Source: Sphingomonas populi
GTDB lineage: Bacteria; Pseudomonadota; Alphaproteobacteria; Sphingomonadales; Sphingomonadaceae
DNA length: 64,000 bases
Assembly (NCBI RefSeq): GCF_004208535.1
Contig: NZ_SGIS01000003.1
Location: forward strand, 124,001 to 188,000
Reading direction: 5' to 3'
In this document: positions 34,672 to 43,277 of the stretch, piece after piece
Numbering within the stretch: position 1 is the stretch's first letter
Layout of the letters: each line of letters begins with the position of its first letter
Made by a program: the position numbers and the translations under genes
Notes under the pieces: generated by a model
What the model saw: the letters and a program-made list of their open reading frames with translations, nothing else
What the model was told of the DNA's origin: nothing
Database searches by the model: none

Positions 34672-36062
34672 GCCAGCGTCCTCACATCGACGATCCGCCC
34701 GGCCAGTGCAGCGGCGGCGGCCATCGCCGGGCTCATCAAATGGGTGCGCGCGCCGGGTCCCTGCCGCCCTTCGAAATTGCGGTTCGACGTGGAGGCGCAG
34801 CGGGCACCGGCGGGCAGGCGATCGTCGTTCATCGCCACGCACAGCGAACAGCCGGGTTCGCGCCATTCGAAGCCGGCGGCGAAGAACACCGCATCCAGCC
34901 CCTCCGCCTCTGCCTGTCGCTTCACCGCCATCGATCCGGGGACGACCAACGCGCGGACGCCCGGCGCCACCTGTCCGCGGCGGGCGACGGCGGCGGCGGC
35001 GCGCAGATCCTCGATCCGGCCATTGGTGCAACTGCCGATAAAGACATGGTCGATCGCCAGCCCGGCAATCTGCGCGCCCGCCGCCAGCCCCATATACGCC
35101 AACGCCTTGGCCACGCCCGCGCCCGGCACGATACCGTCCACCCGCATCACCTGCCCCGGGCTGGTGCCATAGGTAATCTGCGGCGCGATCTCGCTCGCAT
35201 CGATCGTCACCTCGGCATCGAACACGGCATCGGCATCGCTGGGCAAGGTCCGCCAATAGGTGACCGCAGCATCCCATGCGGGACCCTGCGGCGCGCGCGG
35301 GCGACCATGCAGATAGGCAAAGGTGGTTTCATCGGGCGCCACCAGCCCCGTACGCGATCCCGCCTCGATCACCATGTTGCACAGAGTCATCCGCCCCTCC
35401 ATCGACAAGGCACGCACCGCCTCGCCCGCGAACTCAACAGCATAGCCGGCCGCCCCCGCCGCGCCGACGGTGCCGATAAAGGCCAGCGCCATGTCCTTGG
35501 CGCTGACACCGGGCGAGAGCGCACCAGTGAAGGTCACCCGCATCCGCCGCGCACGTTCCTGCCACAGCGCCTGCGTGGCCATGACAATGCCGCACTCGCT
35601 GGCCCCCACCCCGAACGCGAGCGCGCCGAACGCGCCATGAGTAGAGGTGTGGCTGTCGCCGCAGACCAAGGTGATGCCGGGCAGAGTAAAGCCCTGTTCG
35701 GGGCTGATGACGTGGACGATGCCCTGCCCCTCGCCGGCTAGCGCCAGATATTCGATGGCGAAGTCCGCGCAATTGCGTTCCAGCAACGCGATCTGTGCTG
35801 CGGCCATCGGATCGGCGACCGGCTGGTCGCGGTGCCGCGTCGGCACGCTGTGATCGGCCACCGCCAGTTGCGTGGCGGGGCGATGCACCGCCAGCCCGTC
35901 CTCGCGCAGCATCGCGAAGGACTGCGGCGTGCTGACTTCGTGCAGCAGATGCCGATCGATATAGAGCAAAGTCTGGCCGTCGCCGCCCTGGGCGATCGCG
36001 TGCGCGTCCCACAGCTTGTCATACAGAGTGCGCGGGCCGCCGGAGGGAGCAGATTGGGTCAT
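34668..36062 (-). CDS. leuC: Aconitase-family large subunit, LeuC-like
   Basis: 464 residues, length as for LeuC. The three Fe-S cluster Cys are intact: one in [13 protein letters not shown] and two in [11 protein letters not shown]. Other motifs are [39 protein letters not shown] and [16 protein letters not shown]. With the small subunit it forms a 4Fe-4S dehydratase that isomerises or hydrates a C5-C7 dicarboxylate. I chose ATG 36062 because the upstream extension is Arg-rich and not conserved-looking. Symbol given by family resemblance; function in leucine synthesis is doubtful for the reasons under the small subunit. Upstream, 81 nt away, lies an exported hydrolase gene on the same strand. 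Confidence 0.88.
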   Translation of the reverse strand: MTQSAPSGGPRTLYDKLWDAHAIAQGGDGQTLLYIDRHLLHEVSTPQSFAMLREDGLAVHRPATQLAVADHSVPTRHRDQPVADPMAAAQIALLERNCADFAIEYLALAGEGQGIVHVISPEQGFTLPGITLVCGDSHTSTHGAFGALAFGVGASECGIVMATQALWQERARRMRVTFTGALSPGVSAKDMALAFIGTVGAAGAAGYAVEFAGEAVRALSMEGRMTLCNMVIEAGSRTGLVAPDETTFAYLHGRPRAPQGPAWDAAVTYWRTLPSDADAVFDAEVTIDASEIAPQITYGTSPGQVMRVDGIVPGAGVAKALAYMGLAAGAQIAGLAIDHVFIGSCTNGRIEDLRAAAAVARRGQVAPGVRALVVPGSMAVKRQAEAEGLDAVFFAAGFEWREPGCSLCVAMNDDRLPAGARCASTSNRNFEGRQGPGARTHLMSPAMAAAAALAGRIVDVRTLA

Positions 36063-36143
36063 GATGTTGCCCGTTCGGTGCGCCCGGAGCCCGCGCCCCG
36101 CAAGCACCAGCCGGCCGCTCTCCGCTCTACGATCAATCGCGGT

Positions 36144-37097
36144 TCAGCGGGCGTTCTTCAGCCAGGCGAGAACCAGTTCGGCATAGCGATCCGGCACTTC
36201 GACCGGGGGATAATGCCCGACATCGTGCAGCGCGATGAACGAGCGCGCCTTGGCATTGGCCAGATAGCCATACAGCTTGTCGCCCAGATAGGGCGGCAGC
36301 ACCGGATCACGCATCCCCCACAGGATCAGCACCGGCGCCTTGACCCCGGCCAGCCGCGCCATCGTCACGTCCTTGTTCGACGTCAGCGCGGTCAGCCCGG
36401 TATAGTTCGGATCGATCCCGCGCAGGTTCATGCCGTAATAGCTGTCGACCTCGTGTTCGGTGATGCGCGCCTTGTCGCCCCACAGCCATTCGAAATAGGT
36501 GCGCCAATAGGGGCGATCCTCCAGCCCGTTTTCCTTGGCGCGCGCATTGGCCGCGATCATGTCGGGCGTCAGCACTGGCTTTAATTCGCTCACCGCATCC
36601 GACGGTGTGTTGGACAGGATCAGGGCGTCGACGCGGTCGGGGTAGGTTGCGGCGAAATAATACGCGAGCGTGCCACCGCTGGACGTGCCGAGCACGGTGG
36701 CCTTGTCGATCTTCAGCCCATCGAGAAACATCCGCACCATCGCCTCGGGCGAGCCGACGGCGGCCAGCGCTTCCTTCGATACCGGGCCTGAAAGTGCCTG
36801 AGGCGGCTGATCGAAACGGACGACGCGATAGTGCCGCACAAGCCGCGCGACCACCGGATCCCAACTGTTCAGCGAACTGCGGGATCCGTGGAGCAGCAGC
36901 AGCACCGGCCCCTTGCCTTCATCCCGGTAGCGGAATTCGACGCCGCCGGCGATCCGCAGATAGTGGTCACCCGGCTTGCCAAGCTTGGCGCGCAGTTCGG
37001 CCAGCGGCACCGGCTTGGGCTTTTCCGCCGGTTGCGCCCGGGCAGGCGCGATCAGCAGAAGCGCGATGAGGGCGGCGATCCAGCGGCGCATTGGCAT
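36144..37097 (-). CDS. Exported alpha/beta hydrolase, canonical Ser triad
   Basis: 317 residues. Signal peptide MPMRRWIAALIALLLIAPARA. Fold motifs: LLLLHGSRSSLNSWDPVV, VVRFDQPPQALSG, nucleophile Ser in TVLGTSSGGTLA, acid in LWGMRDPVLPP, His in LHDVGHYPPVEVPDRYAEL. Unlike the two GxHTG proteins, it keeps all three triad residues, so it is a genuine hydrolase, probably periplasmic. It lies 7 nt downstream of the GPH permease gene, so they are one unit: external cleavage then uptake. Substrate unknown (ester or haloalkane/epoxide-like relatives exist; Ser points to ester). Confidence 0.85.
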   Translation of the reverse strand: MPMRRWIAALIALLLIAPARAQPAEKPKPVPLAELRAKLGKPGDHYLRIAGGVEFRYRDEGKGPVLLLLHGSRSSLNSWDPVVARLVRHYRVVRFDQPPQALSGPVSKEALAAVGSPEAMVRMFLDGLKIDKATVLGTSSGGTLAYYFAATYPDRVDALILSNTPSDAVSELKPVLTPDMIAANARAKENGLEDRPYWRTYFEWLWGDKARITEHEVDSYYGMNLRGIDPNYTGLTALTSNKDVTMARLAGVKAPVLILWGMRDPVLPPYLGDKLYGYLANAKARSFIALHDVGHYPPVEVPDRYAELVLAWLKNAR

Positions 37098-37104
37098 ATC
37101 CCCT

Positions 37105-38457
37105 TTAGCGCTTCGGCGCGAAGCACATCAGCAGCGCGCCGACGAAATTGAGCACCCCCGGCACGACGCCGAAAACAACCATCACGCCGATCAGCGCACT
37201 ATCCGACTGCGGCAGGCCCGCGACCGCGCGGGCGCTGTCGAACCCGAAGGCGCTGAAAATCAACCCGGTGAGCAACGTGCCGCCCAGCGCAAAGGCGATC
37301 TTGTCGGTGGAGATCCAGGCAGCGGAATAGAGGCCGGCGCGGCGCTCATCTTCGGCCGCGACATCCGCGACCATCGAAAAGCCCAGCATCGCCCAACCAG
37401 AATTTCCGATGGCGGCCAGGAATGCCAGCGCGATCGCGGCACTGGCGCCCCAGGACGCGCCAAAGCCCCAAATGAAATAGAACAGCCCGTGGATGGTCGC
37501 ACCAGCGATATAGCAGTTCCGCTTGCCGAACCGCGCCGCCAACCCGACCCAGAGCGGCTGCGCGACCAGAATGCCGGCACAGGCCGCGATCACCAGCCCG
37601 CCGATCAGCGTCAGCGCATCGGGGCGACCCATATTATAGCTGAGGAAGTAGAGCATCGCGGCATAGGACATGCCCTGCCCGACCAACTGGAGCAGGTTGG
37701 CGCACAGCATAATGAAGAATTTGGGGGCGAGCAGTGCGCGCGCGGCCTCCCCCGCCGTCATCCGCACGCGGGGGGCATGCGACGCAACCTCCGTGTCCCT
37801 GCGATTGGCGGCGCGGGTGCCGAACCAGGCGATGAGCAGCGCGATCGGGCAGATCACCGCCAGCGTGATCGCCATCGTCTGAAAACCATGTTCGCCGCCG
37901 CCGGCGCGCTGGACCAGCGCGGGGGCAATCCCGCCGGAAACCATCACGCCCACTGCGGTGAAGGCCAGCCGCCACGCCATCAGCACGTTGCGCTGGCGCG
38001 GGCTCGACGTCAGTTCGCCCGCCAGCGCCAGATAGGGCACCGAAAAGCTGGCGAACACCAGCATGTACAGGCTGAACACGATGGCGACATAGCCGATGCG
38101 CAGGCTGTCCGATCCGTGCGGCACATGGAACAGCAGCAGCATCGCCGCCGGAGCGCCCAAAGCGCCGATCAGCAGCCAATTACGGCGCGGAAAGCGGCGC
38201 TTCCAACGATCGGACAGGATGCCGACCAGCAGATCGCTGCCAACACCCCACACCAGCTTGGGCACGAAGATCGCCGCGCCCGCCACCGCCGGCGCGATGC
38301 CGAGCACCGACGTCATGTAGAACAGCAGCAACAGCGACGGCAGGTCACGAAACACCTGCCCCGCAATCTGGCCGAAGCTATAGCCGATCAACGGCACCAA
38401 CCCGGTGCGCCGCGCCGGCTCTGCTTCGAAAGCGTCCTGGGCCGTCGCGGCAATCAT
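37105..38457 (-). CDS. MFS permease of the GPH (glycoside-pentoside-hexuronide) family
   Basis: 450 residues, about 12 transmembrane helices. N-terminal signature: LIGYSFGQIAGQVFRDLPSLLLLFY, then GVGSDLLVGILSDRWKRRFPRRNWLL (GPH loop 2-3), and FASFSVPYLALAGELTSSPRQRNVLMAWR. The family are cation symporters for sugars and glycosides; sphingomonad members also sit in aromatic and terpenoid catabolic loci. It is flanked on both sides by exported alpha/beta hydrolases on the same strand. It probably moves the hydrolysed product across the inner membrane (inference). Confidence 0.88.
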   Translation of the reverse strand: MIAATAQDAFEAEPARRTGLVPLIGYSFGQIAGQVFRDLPSLLLLFYMTSVLGIAPAVAGAAIFVPKLVWGVGSDLLVGILSDRWKRRFPRRNWLLIGALGAPAAMLLLFHVPHGSDSLRIGYVAIVFSLYMLVFASFSVPYLALAGELTSSPRQRNVLMAWRLAFTAVGVMVSGGIAPALVQRAGGGEHGFQTMAITLAVICPIALLIAWFGTRAANRRDTEVASHAPRVRMTAGEAARALLAPKFFIMLCANLLQLVGQGMSYAAMLYFLSYNMGRPDALTLIGGLVIAACAGILVAQPLWVGLAARFGKRNCYIAGATIHGLFYFIWGFGASWGASAAIALAFLAAIGNSGWAMLGFSMVADVAAEDERRAGLYSAAWISTDKIAFALGGTLLTGLIFSAFGFDSARAVAGLPQSDSALIGVMVVFGVVPGVLNFVGALLMCFAPKR

Positions 38458-38484
38458 ACCATTACTCCTGAAACGCAGCTGGGA

Positions 38485-39384
38485 TCATTTGCGGGCAAGC
38501 CGCACGGGGCCGGTATCGGCAAGGCGCAGGTCGAGCGCGCGGCGGGCGCGCGCATCCTTTGCGAAATAGGCCTGCAGGAACAGGTCGGCCAGCGCAGACG
38601 CCTGTTCCAGTTGCGCGCTCTGGGGCGGGCCGGGCAAGGCGCGGCAGATTTCCCCCCCGAAATAATGGTCGACCCCGGCGAGCACCAGCGCATAGCGGTC
38701 TCCCCCCGGCGCGGCCGCTTCATAGGCGGCAAGGTGCGCGCGCCAGCCGGCAGGATCGGTGCCGCCGATCGGCACGTCCTGATCGCCGGTCTGGATCAGC
38801 GCCGGCACCGCCAGCTTGGCATAGCCTTCCGCCGAGATCAGCCCAGGCATGATGCCCGGGGGTGAAAAGGCGACGACTGCGGTGACACGGGGATCGCGTT
38901 GCGCGCCCTTCAGCCCTTCGGGCATCATCGCCTGCGCCCCGCCCTGGGTAAGCGCCATCAGCCCGCCATAGCTGTGCCCGGCGGCGATGAAGCGCGGTGC
39001 GGAAATCGCGGCAGAGACCACGCGCATATCCTCGATCCGCGCTTTCCAACTGGCGAATCCGGGAAAATCCTTGGTTCGCGGGTGATCGGTTGAATCGACG
39101 TGCAGCGGCGCGAAAATCTCGTATCCCGCCGCAGCGAGCGGCCCCATCAGCTTGGCATATTTCCACGGCGCCGATGCCGCGCCGTGCGAAAAGGTCATGG
39201 TGCCACGGCGCTTGCCCGTCGGCAGCCAGTGCCAGACTTCCACCGTACGCCCGCCCGGCGCCTGCAGCACGATCTTGTTCGGCTCCGCGCCCACCGCAAA
39301 GCCACGCGCGGGGATCAGCGCTGCACCCAGCCCGGCCGCCAACAGGGTCCGGCGGGACACGATAGCTGCGTTCCTTGTCTCCAT
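38485..39384 (-). CDS. Exported alpha/beta hydrolase, Tat-like signal
   Basis: 299 residues. N-terminus METRNAAIVSRRTLLAAGLGAAL with an SRRTLL twin-arginine motif. Body: GTMTFSHGAASAPWKY, PLHVDSTDHPRT, nucleophile Ser in FIAAGHSYGGLMA, acid in LIQTGDQDVPIGG, His in GVDHYFGGEI. The fold is the dienelactone-hydrolase/acetyl-xylan-esterase-like group. ATG 39384 has GGAG 8 nt upstream. It is the first gene of the minus-strand operon that continues with the permease and the LeuCD/lyase set, and shares a divergent promoter region with the ALDH-HyuAB genes. Substrate unknown. Confidence 0.82.
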   Translation of the reverse strand: METRNAAIVSRRTLLAAGLGAALIPARGFAVGAEPNKIVLQAPGGRTVEVWHWLPTGKRRGTMTFSHGAASAPWKYAKLMGPLAAAGYEIFAPLHVDSTDHPRTKDFPGFASWKARIEDMRVVSAAISAPRFIAAGHSYGGLMALTQGGAQAMMPEGLKGAQRDPRVTAVVAFSPPGIMPGLISAEGYAKLAVPALIQTGDQDVPIGGTDPAGWRAHLAAYEAAAPGGDRYALVLAGVDHYFGGEICRALPGPPQSAQLEQASALADLFLQAYFAKDARARRALDLRLADTGPVRLARK

Positions 39385-39427
39385 TTGCGGACTCCATGTT
39401 GCACCTGCACAACGATCCACGCTTGCG

Positions 39428-39444
39428 GTGCGGAGTATCCGCAC
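39428..39444. promoter_or_regulatory. Perfect 17-bp palindrome in the divergent promoter region
   Basis: GTGCGGA-GTA-TCCGCAC, perfect 7-bp arms. The longer flanks GCTTGCG (39421) and CGCAAGC (39450) extend the symmetry with one bulged base. It lies 44-60 bp upstream of the minus-strand hydrolase and about 130 bp upstream of the plus-strand ALDH. The form is close to operators of IclR-type regulators, an impression that needs a motif search. Confidence 0.5.
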
Positions 39445-39572
39445 GCAAGCCCGCACGCGGCGAGCGCATGCGGCACATCTATCCGCCTGCCGGAGAGCCG
39501 CATGCGCCTCGTCTTCTCGCGCGCGCGGTTTCATGGTGGCTTTCGCTGACAAGATTTGAGGATATTCCCGGC

Positions 39573-41081
39573 ATGCTCGACCTTCTCCAGCCCGCGCTCC
39601 GTCCCGACGTTCGGGCCTTTCTCGATCGGCGCGGCGGCGGCGAAGGGCTGCTGATCGGCGGCGAATGGCGCACGGCGGCTGGCGGGGCGACCTTGCCCAC
39701 CTTCGATCCCGCCACCGGCAAGGAAACCGCGCGAGTTGCCGCGGCGGACGCAGCGGATGTGGACGCCGCGGTACGGGCCGCCCAGGCCGCGTTCGATGGC
39801 TGGCGCACCACCACGCCGGTCAGTCGCGCCCGCATCCTGTGGGCGATCGCCGACCTGATCGAAGCGCATATCGACGCATTGGCCGAACTGGAGACGCTGG
39901 ACCAGGGCAAGCCGCTGTTCGTCGGCCGCTGGGCGGAAATCCCCGGCGCGGTGAACCAGTTCCGCTTCTATGCCGGCCAGGCGATGGCGATCGAAGGCCA
40001 GACGCTCAACAGCTCGATCGACTATCAGCCGGCGGGCAAACAGATTTCCGCTTGGACGGTGCGCGAGCCGGTGGGCGTGGTCGCGGCGATCGTGCCGTGG
40101 AATTCGCCTTTGGTGCTCACCGCGATGAAGCTGGCCCCTGCGCTGGCAGCCGGCTGCACTTTGGTGCTGAAGCCCGCCGAAGATACCTCGCTCAGCGCAT
40201 TGCGCCTGGCCGAGCTGATGGTCGAGGCCGGGTTGCCCGCCGGCGTGCTGAACGTCGTCACCGGGCTGGGGTCCGCCACCGGCGCGGCGCTGGCGCAGCA
40301 TCCCGGCGTCGACAAGATCGCCTTCACCGGCTCCACCGCCACCGGCCGCGCGATCCTCGATGCGTCCAAGAGCAATTTCAAGCGCGTCACCCTGGAATTG
40401 GGCGGCAAATCGCCCGCGATCGTGATGCCCGATGCCGATCTGGATCTCGCCATCCCCGGCGTCGCCAACGCGATCTTCTTCAACGCAGGGCAGGTCTGCA
40501 TCGCCGGATCGCGGCTCTATGTGCACCGTTCGATCTTCGACAAGGTGGTCGACGGCGTCGCCGCTTATGCCCAAAGCCTGTCGATGGGCCACGGCCTCGA
40601 CCCCGCCACCCAGATGGGGCCGCTGGTATCGACCCGCCATGCCGAACGCGTTGCTGGCTTTGTCGACGGCGCGCGCAGCAGCGGCGCCACGATCCTGACC
40701 GGCGGCGACCGCAGCGGCGCGGCGGGCACGTTCGTTTCGCCCACCGTGGTCGTCGATGTGAAGCCGGACATGGCTATCGTCCGCGAGGAAGTGTTCGGCC
40801 CGGTGCTGGTCGCCCAGGCCTATGACGATGTCGCCGATGTCGTCGCCGCCGCGAACGATAGCGATTATGGCTTGGCCGCCAGCGTCTGGACCCAATCGCT
40901 GTCCGACGCGCACCGGATGAGCGGCGCGATCCGCGCCGGCACGGTGTGGATCAACTGCCACGCCATGTACGATGCCACCCTGCCGATCGGCGGCGTCAAG
41001 CAATCGGGCTGGGGCCGCGACAGCGGGCGCCAGGCGCTGGAAAGCTACCTCGAATGGAAGACCGTCTGCGCGGTGATCTGA
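39573..41081 (+). CDS. Aldehyde dehydrogenase, PhdK/betaine-aldehyde type
   Basis: 502 residues. Motifs: PTFDPATGKETARV, PWNSPLVLTAMKLAPALAAGCTLVLKPAEDT (oxyanion Asn and NAD Lys), FTGSTATGRAIL, LELGGKSPAIVM (Glu), FFNAGQVCIAGSRLYV (Cys), INCHAMYDATLPIGGVKQSGWGRDSG. It oxidises an unknown aldehyde. It resembles the ALDH at 45175-46683 at many positions (same SINCH/INCH and SGWGR context), so the pair probably arose by duplication. ATG 39573 has GAGG 11 nt upstream; the frame is open further upstream through the palindrome region. First gene of the plus-strand ALDH-HyuA-HyuB set. Confidence 0.88.
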   Translation: MLDLLQPALRPDVRAFLDRRGGGEGLLIGGEWRTAAGGATLPTFDPATGKETARVAAADAADVDAAVRAAQAAFDGWRTTTPVSRARILWAIADLIEAHIDALAELETLDQGKPLFVGRWAEIPGAVNQFRFYAGQAMAIEGQTLNSSIDYQPAGKQISAWTVREPVGVVAAIVPWNSPLVLTAMKLAPALAAGCTLVLKPAEDTSLSALRLAELMVEAGLPAGVLNVVTGLGSATGAALAQHPGVDKIAFTGSTATGRAILDASKSNFKRVTLELGGKSPAIVMPDADLDLAIPGVANAIFFNAGQVCIAGSRLYVHRSIFDKVVDGVAAYAQSLSMGHGLDPATQMGPLVSTRHAERVAGFVDGARSSGATILTGGDRSGAAGTFVSPTVVVDVKPDMAIVREEVFGPVLVAQAYDDVADVVAAANDSDYGLAASVWTQSLSDAHRMSGAIRAGTVWINCHAMYDATLPIGGVKQSGWGRDSGRQALESYLEWKTVCAVI

Positions 41082-41208
41082 TCCGCCATGCTCGCATGGT
41101 GGAGACTCGGCGCAGAGTGCGCTGCCACCCTGCCCCCACTGCTGCACATTCCGCCAATCAACGGGCCGTCCCAGCGGCGGCCCGCCAGCGGTTGGGAAAG
41201 GGTTGCGC

Positions 41209-43263
41209 GTGGCATATCGCCTTGGGGTCGATGTCGGGGGGACGTTTACGGACCTGTTGCTGCTAGAGGAAGAAAGCGGTGCCTTCTGGCGGCATAAAAC
41301 GCCGTCGACGCCCGCCGATAGCTCGATCGGCATTCTGAACGGGGTGGAGTCGATCTGCGCGCAGGCGGGGATCACCCCGTCCGCGATCGAAGTGTTCCTG
41401 CACGGCACCACCGTCGCTACCAACGCAATCCTGGAAGGCAAGGGATCGCGCGTCGGCCTGATCGTGACCGAAGGGCACCGCCAGATCATGCAGATCGCGC
41501 GCAGCTTCGTCCCCGGCGGTCTGGCCGGCTGGATCGTCTGGCCCAAGCCCGAACCGCTCGCCGCGCTGGAGGATACGTTCGAGATCAAGGGGCGGATGGA
41601 TGCGTTCGGTAACGAACTCCGCCCGATCGACGATGCCGACATCCGCGCCGCGCTGGAAAAGGTGAAGGCGCGCGGCGTCGAGGCTCTCACCGTCAGCCTG
41701 ATGAACAGCTATATCAACGGCGCGCACGAACAGCGCGTCGCCGAACTGGCGGCAGAGATCCTGCCCGAGGTGCCGCTGTCGCTCAGCCATATCGTGCTGC
41801 CCGAAATGCAGGAATATGAGCGGACGCTGACCACCGTCGCCAACGCCGCGGTGCGCCCGGTCGTCGGCCGCTATGTCCGCAACCTGCGCGCCAAGCTGCG
41901 CGATGCGGGCATGGCCGGGCGCATCTCGCTGCTGCGATCGGACGGCGGGTTGATGTCGTCCGAGGCATCGGAAGAACATCCGGTCGCACTGCTGATGTCG
42001 GGTCCGGCGGGCGGCGTCACCGGGGCTTTGTGGGTGGGCAAGAATGCCGGCATCCGCAACATCCTGACGCTCGACGTTGGCGGCACCTCCACCGACGTGG
42101 CGCTGATCGAAAATCTGGAAGCGCGCCGCGTGCGCACCACCGAAGTCGGCAGCCTGTCGGTCCGCGCCTCGGCGCTGGACGTGAAGACCGTCGGCGCGGG
42201 CGGCGGATCGATCGCCTATGTCCCCGAACTCACCCGTGCATTGCGCGTCGGCCCGCAATCGGCGGGCGCGGTGCCGGGGCCGGTCGCCTATGGCAAGGGC
42301 GGCAAGCTGCCGACCGTGACCGACGCCAATGTGGTGCTCGGCTATCTGCCCGAAGCGCTGCTGGGCGGCACGTTCAAACTGGACAAGCCGGCCGCGGAGA
42401 AGGCGGTGCAGACCATCGCCGACGCGCTCGGCATCGGGCTGTACGAAGCGGCGCGCGGCATCATCGATATCGTCAACGAGAATATGTTCGGCGCGCTGCG
42501 CATGATCTCGGTCCAGCAGGGCTATGATCCGCGCGACTTTGCGCTGATGGGCTTTGGCGGCGCCGGCCCGCTGCACGTCAACGCCGTCGCGCGGCTGATG
42601 GGTAGCTGGCCCGCCGTGTCGCCGGTATCGCCGGGCGTGCTGTGCGCGCTGGGCGATGCGACCACCCAGATGCGGTCCGAAACCGCGCGCTCCTTCTCCC
42701 GCCGGTTCAGCGAGACCGACGAGGCGGAAGTCCGCGCGATCCTCGACGAAATGGCGGCGCAGACCCGCGACGCGCTGATCGCCGACGGCGTCCCCGAAGC
42801 CGAACTGACCAGCCTGTTCGAAATCGACGTCCGCTATGAAGGCCAGGCGTTCGAAGTGCCGCTGGCGATCGATGCCGAAACGCTGGCCCGCGACGGGTTG
42901 GCCGGGATCACCGCGCGCTTCGATGCGGAGCACAAAAGGCTATTCACCTTCAACATGGAATCGGCGCACGAACTGGTGAACCTGCGCGCCGTGGCGCTGG
43001 GCAAGCCGCTGGAGCTGGAGGCGGCCGAACTGGCGGTAGGCAATGGCGATCCGATCGCCGCGAAGCTGCGCGATCACCAATTGTGGATCGACGGCGCCCT
43101 GCGCCCGGCGGTGATCTATGATCGTGCCAAGCTGCGCCAGGGCGACCGCATCCCCGGCCCCGCGATCGTGACGGAAATGGATTCGACCACGCTGATCGAA
43201 GCCGATTGCAGCGGGATTGTCGACCGCGTCGGCAACATCCTGATCACCCCCACCAACGCTTGA
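41209..43263 (+). CDS. Hydantoinase/oxoprolinase subunit A (HyuA-like ATPase)
   Basis: 684 residues. N-terminal ASKHA-type ATPase motif YRLGVDVGGTFTDLLLL; further HGTTVATNAILEGKG, DVGGTSTDVALIE, VGAGGGSIAYV, VTDANVVLGYLP and ALMGFGGAGPLHV. With subunit B it forms an ATP-dependent enzyme. Known members open N-methylhydantoin or 5-oxoproline rings, or carboxylate acetone and acetophenone. GTG 41209 has GGGAAAGGG upstream at good spacing; TTG 41203 is also in frame. The B-subunit gene follows 14 nt after the stop. No gamma subunit typical of acetone carboxylase is present, which favours the two-subunit hydantoinase/oxoprolinase type. Confidence 0.9.
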   Translation: MAYRLGVDVGGTFTDLLLLEEESGAFWRHKTPSTPADSSIGILNGVESICAQAGITPSAIEVFLHGTTVATNAILEGKGSRVGLIVTEGHRQIMQIARSFVPGGLAGWIVWPKPEPLAALEDTFEIKGRMDAFGNELRPIDDADIRAALEKVKARGVEALTVSLMNSYINGAHEQRVAELAAEILPEVPLSLSHIVLPEMQEYERTLTTVANAAVRPVVGRYVRNLRAKLRDAGMAGRISLLRSDGGLMSSEASEEHPVALLMSGPAGGVTGALWVGKNAGIRNILTLDVGGTSTDVALIENLEARRVRTTEVGSLSVRASALDVKTVGAGGGSIAYVPELTRALRVGPQSAGAVPGPVAYGKGGKLPTVTDANVVLGYLPEALLGGTFKLDKPAAEKAVQTIADALGIGLYEAARGIIDIVNENMFGALRMISVQQGYDPRDFALMGFGGAGPLHVNAVARLMGSWPAVSPVSPGVLCALGDATTQMRSETARSFSRRFSETDEAEVRAILDEMAAQTRDALIADGVPEAELTSLFEIDVRYEGQAFEVPLAIDAETLARDGLAGITARFDAEHKRLFTFNMESAHELVNLRAVALGKPLELEAAELAVGNGDPIAAKLRDHQLWIDGALRPAVIYDRAKLRQGDRIPGPAIVTEMDSTTLIEADCSGIVDRVGNILITPTNA

Positions 43264-43277
43264 AGGAGCAGCCCGCG

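Noticed and set aside
34066..35277. Long N-terminal extension of the LeuD-like protein
   Set aside because: It reads through the LeuC-like gene in another frame; [12 protein letters not shown] at 34671 is the start, coupled by ATGA.
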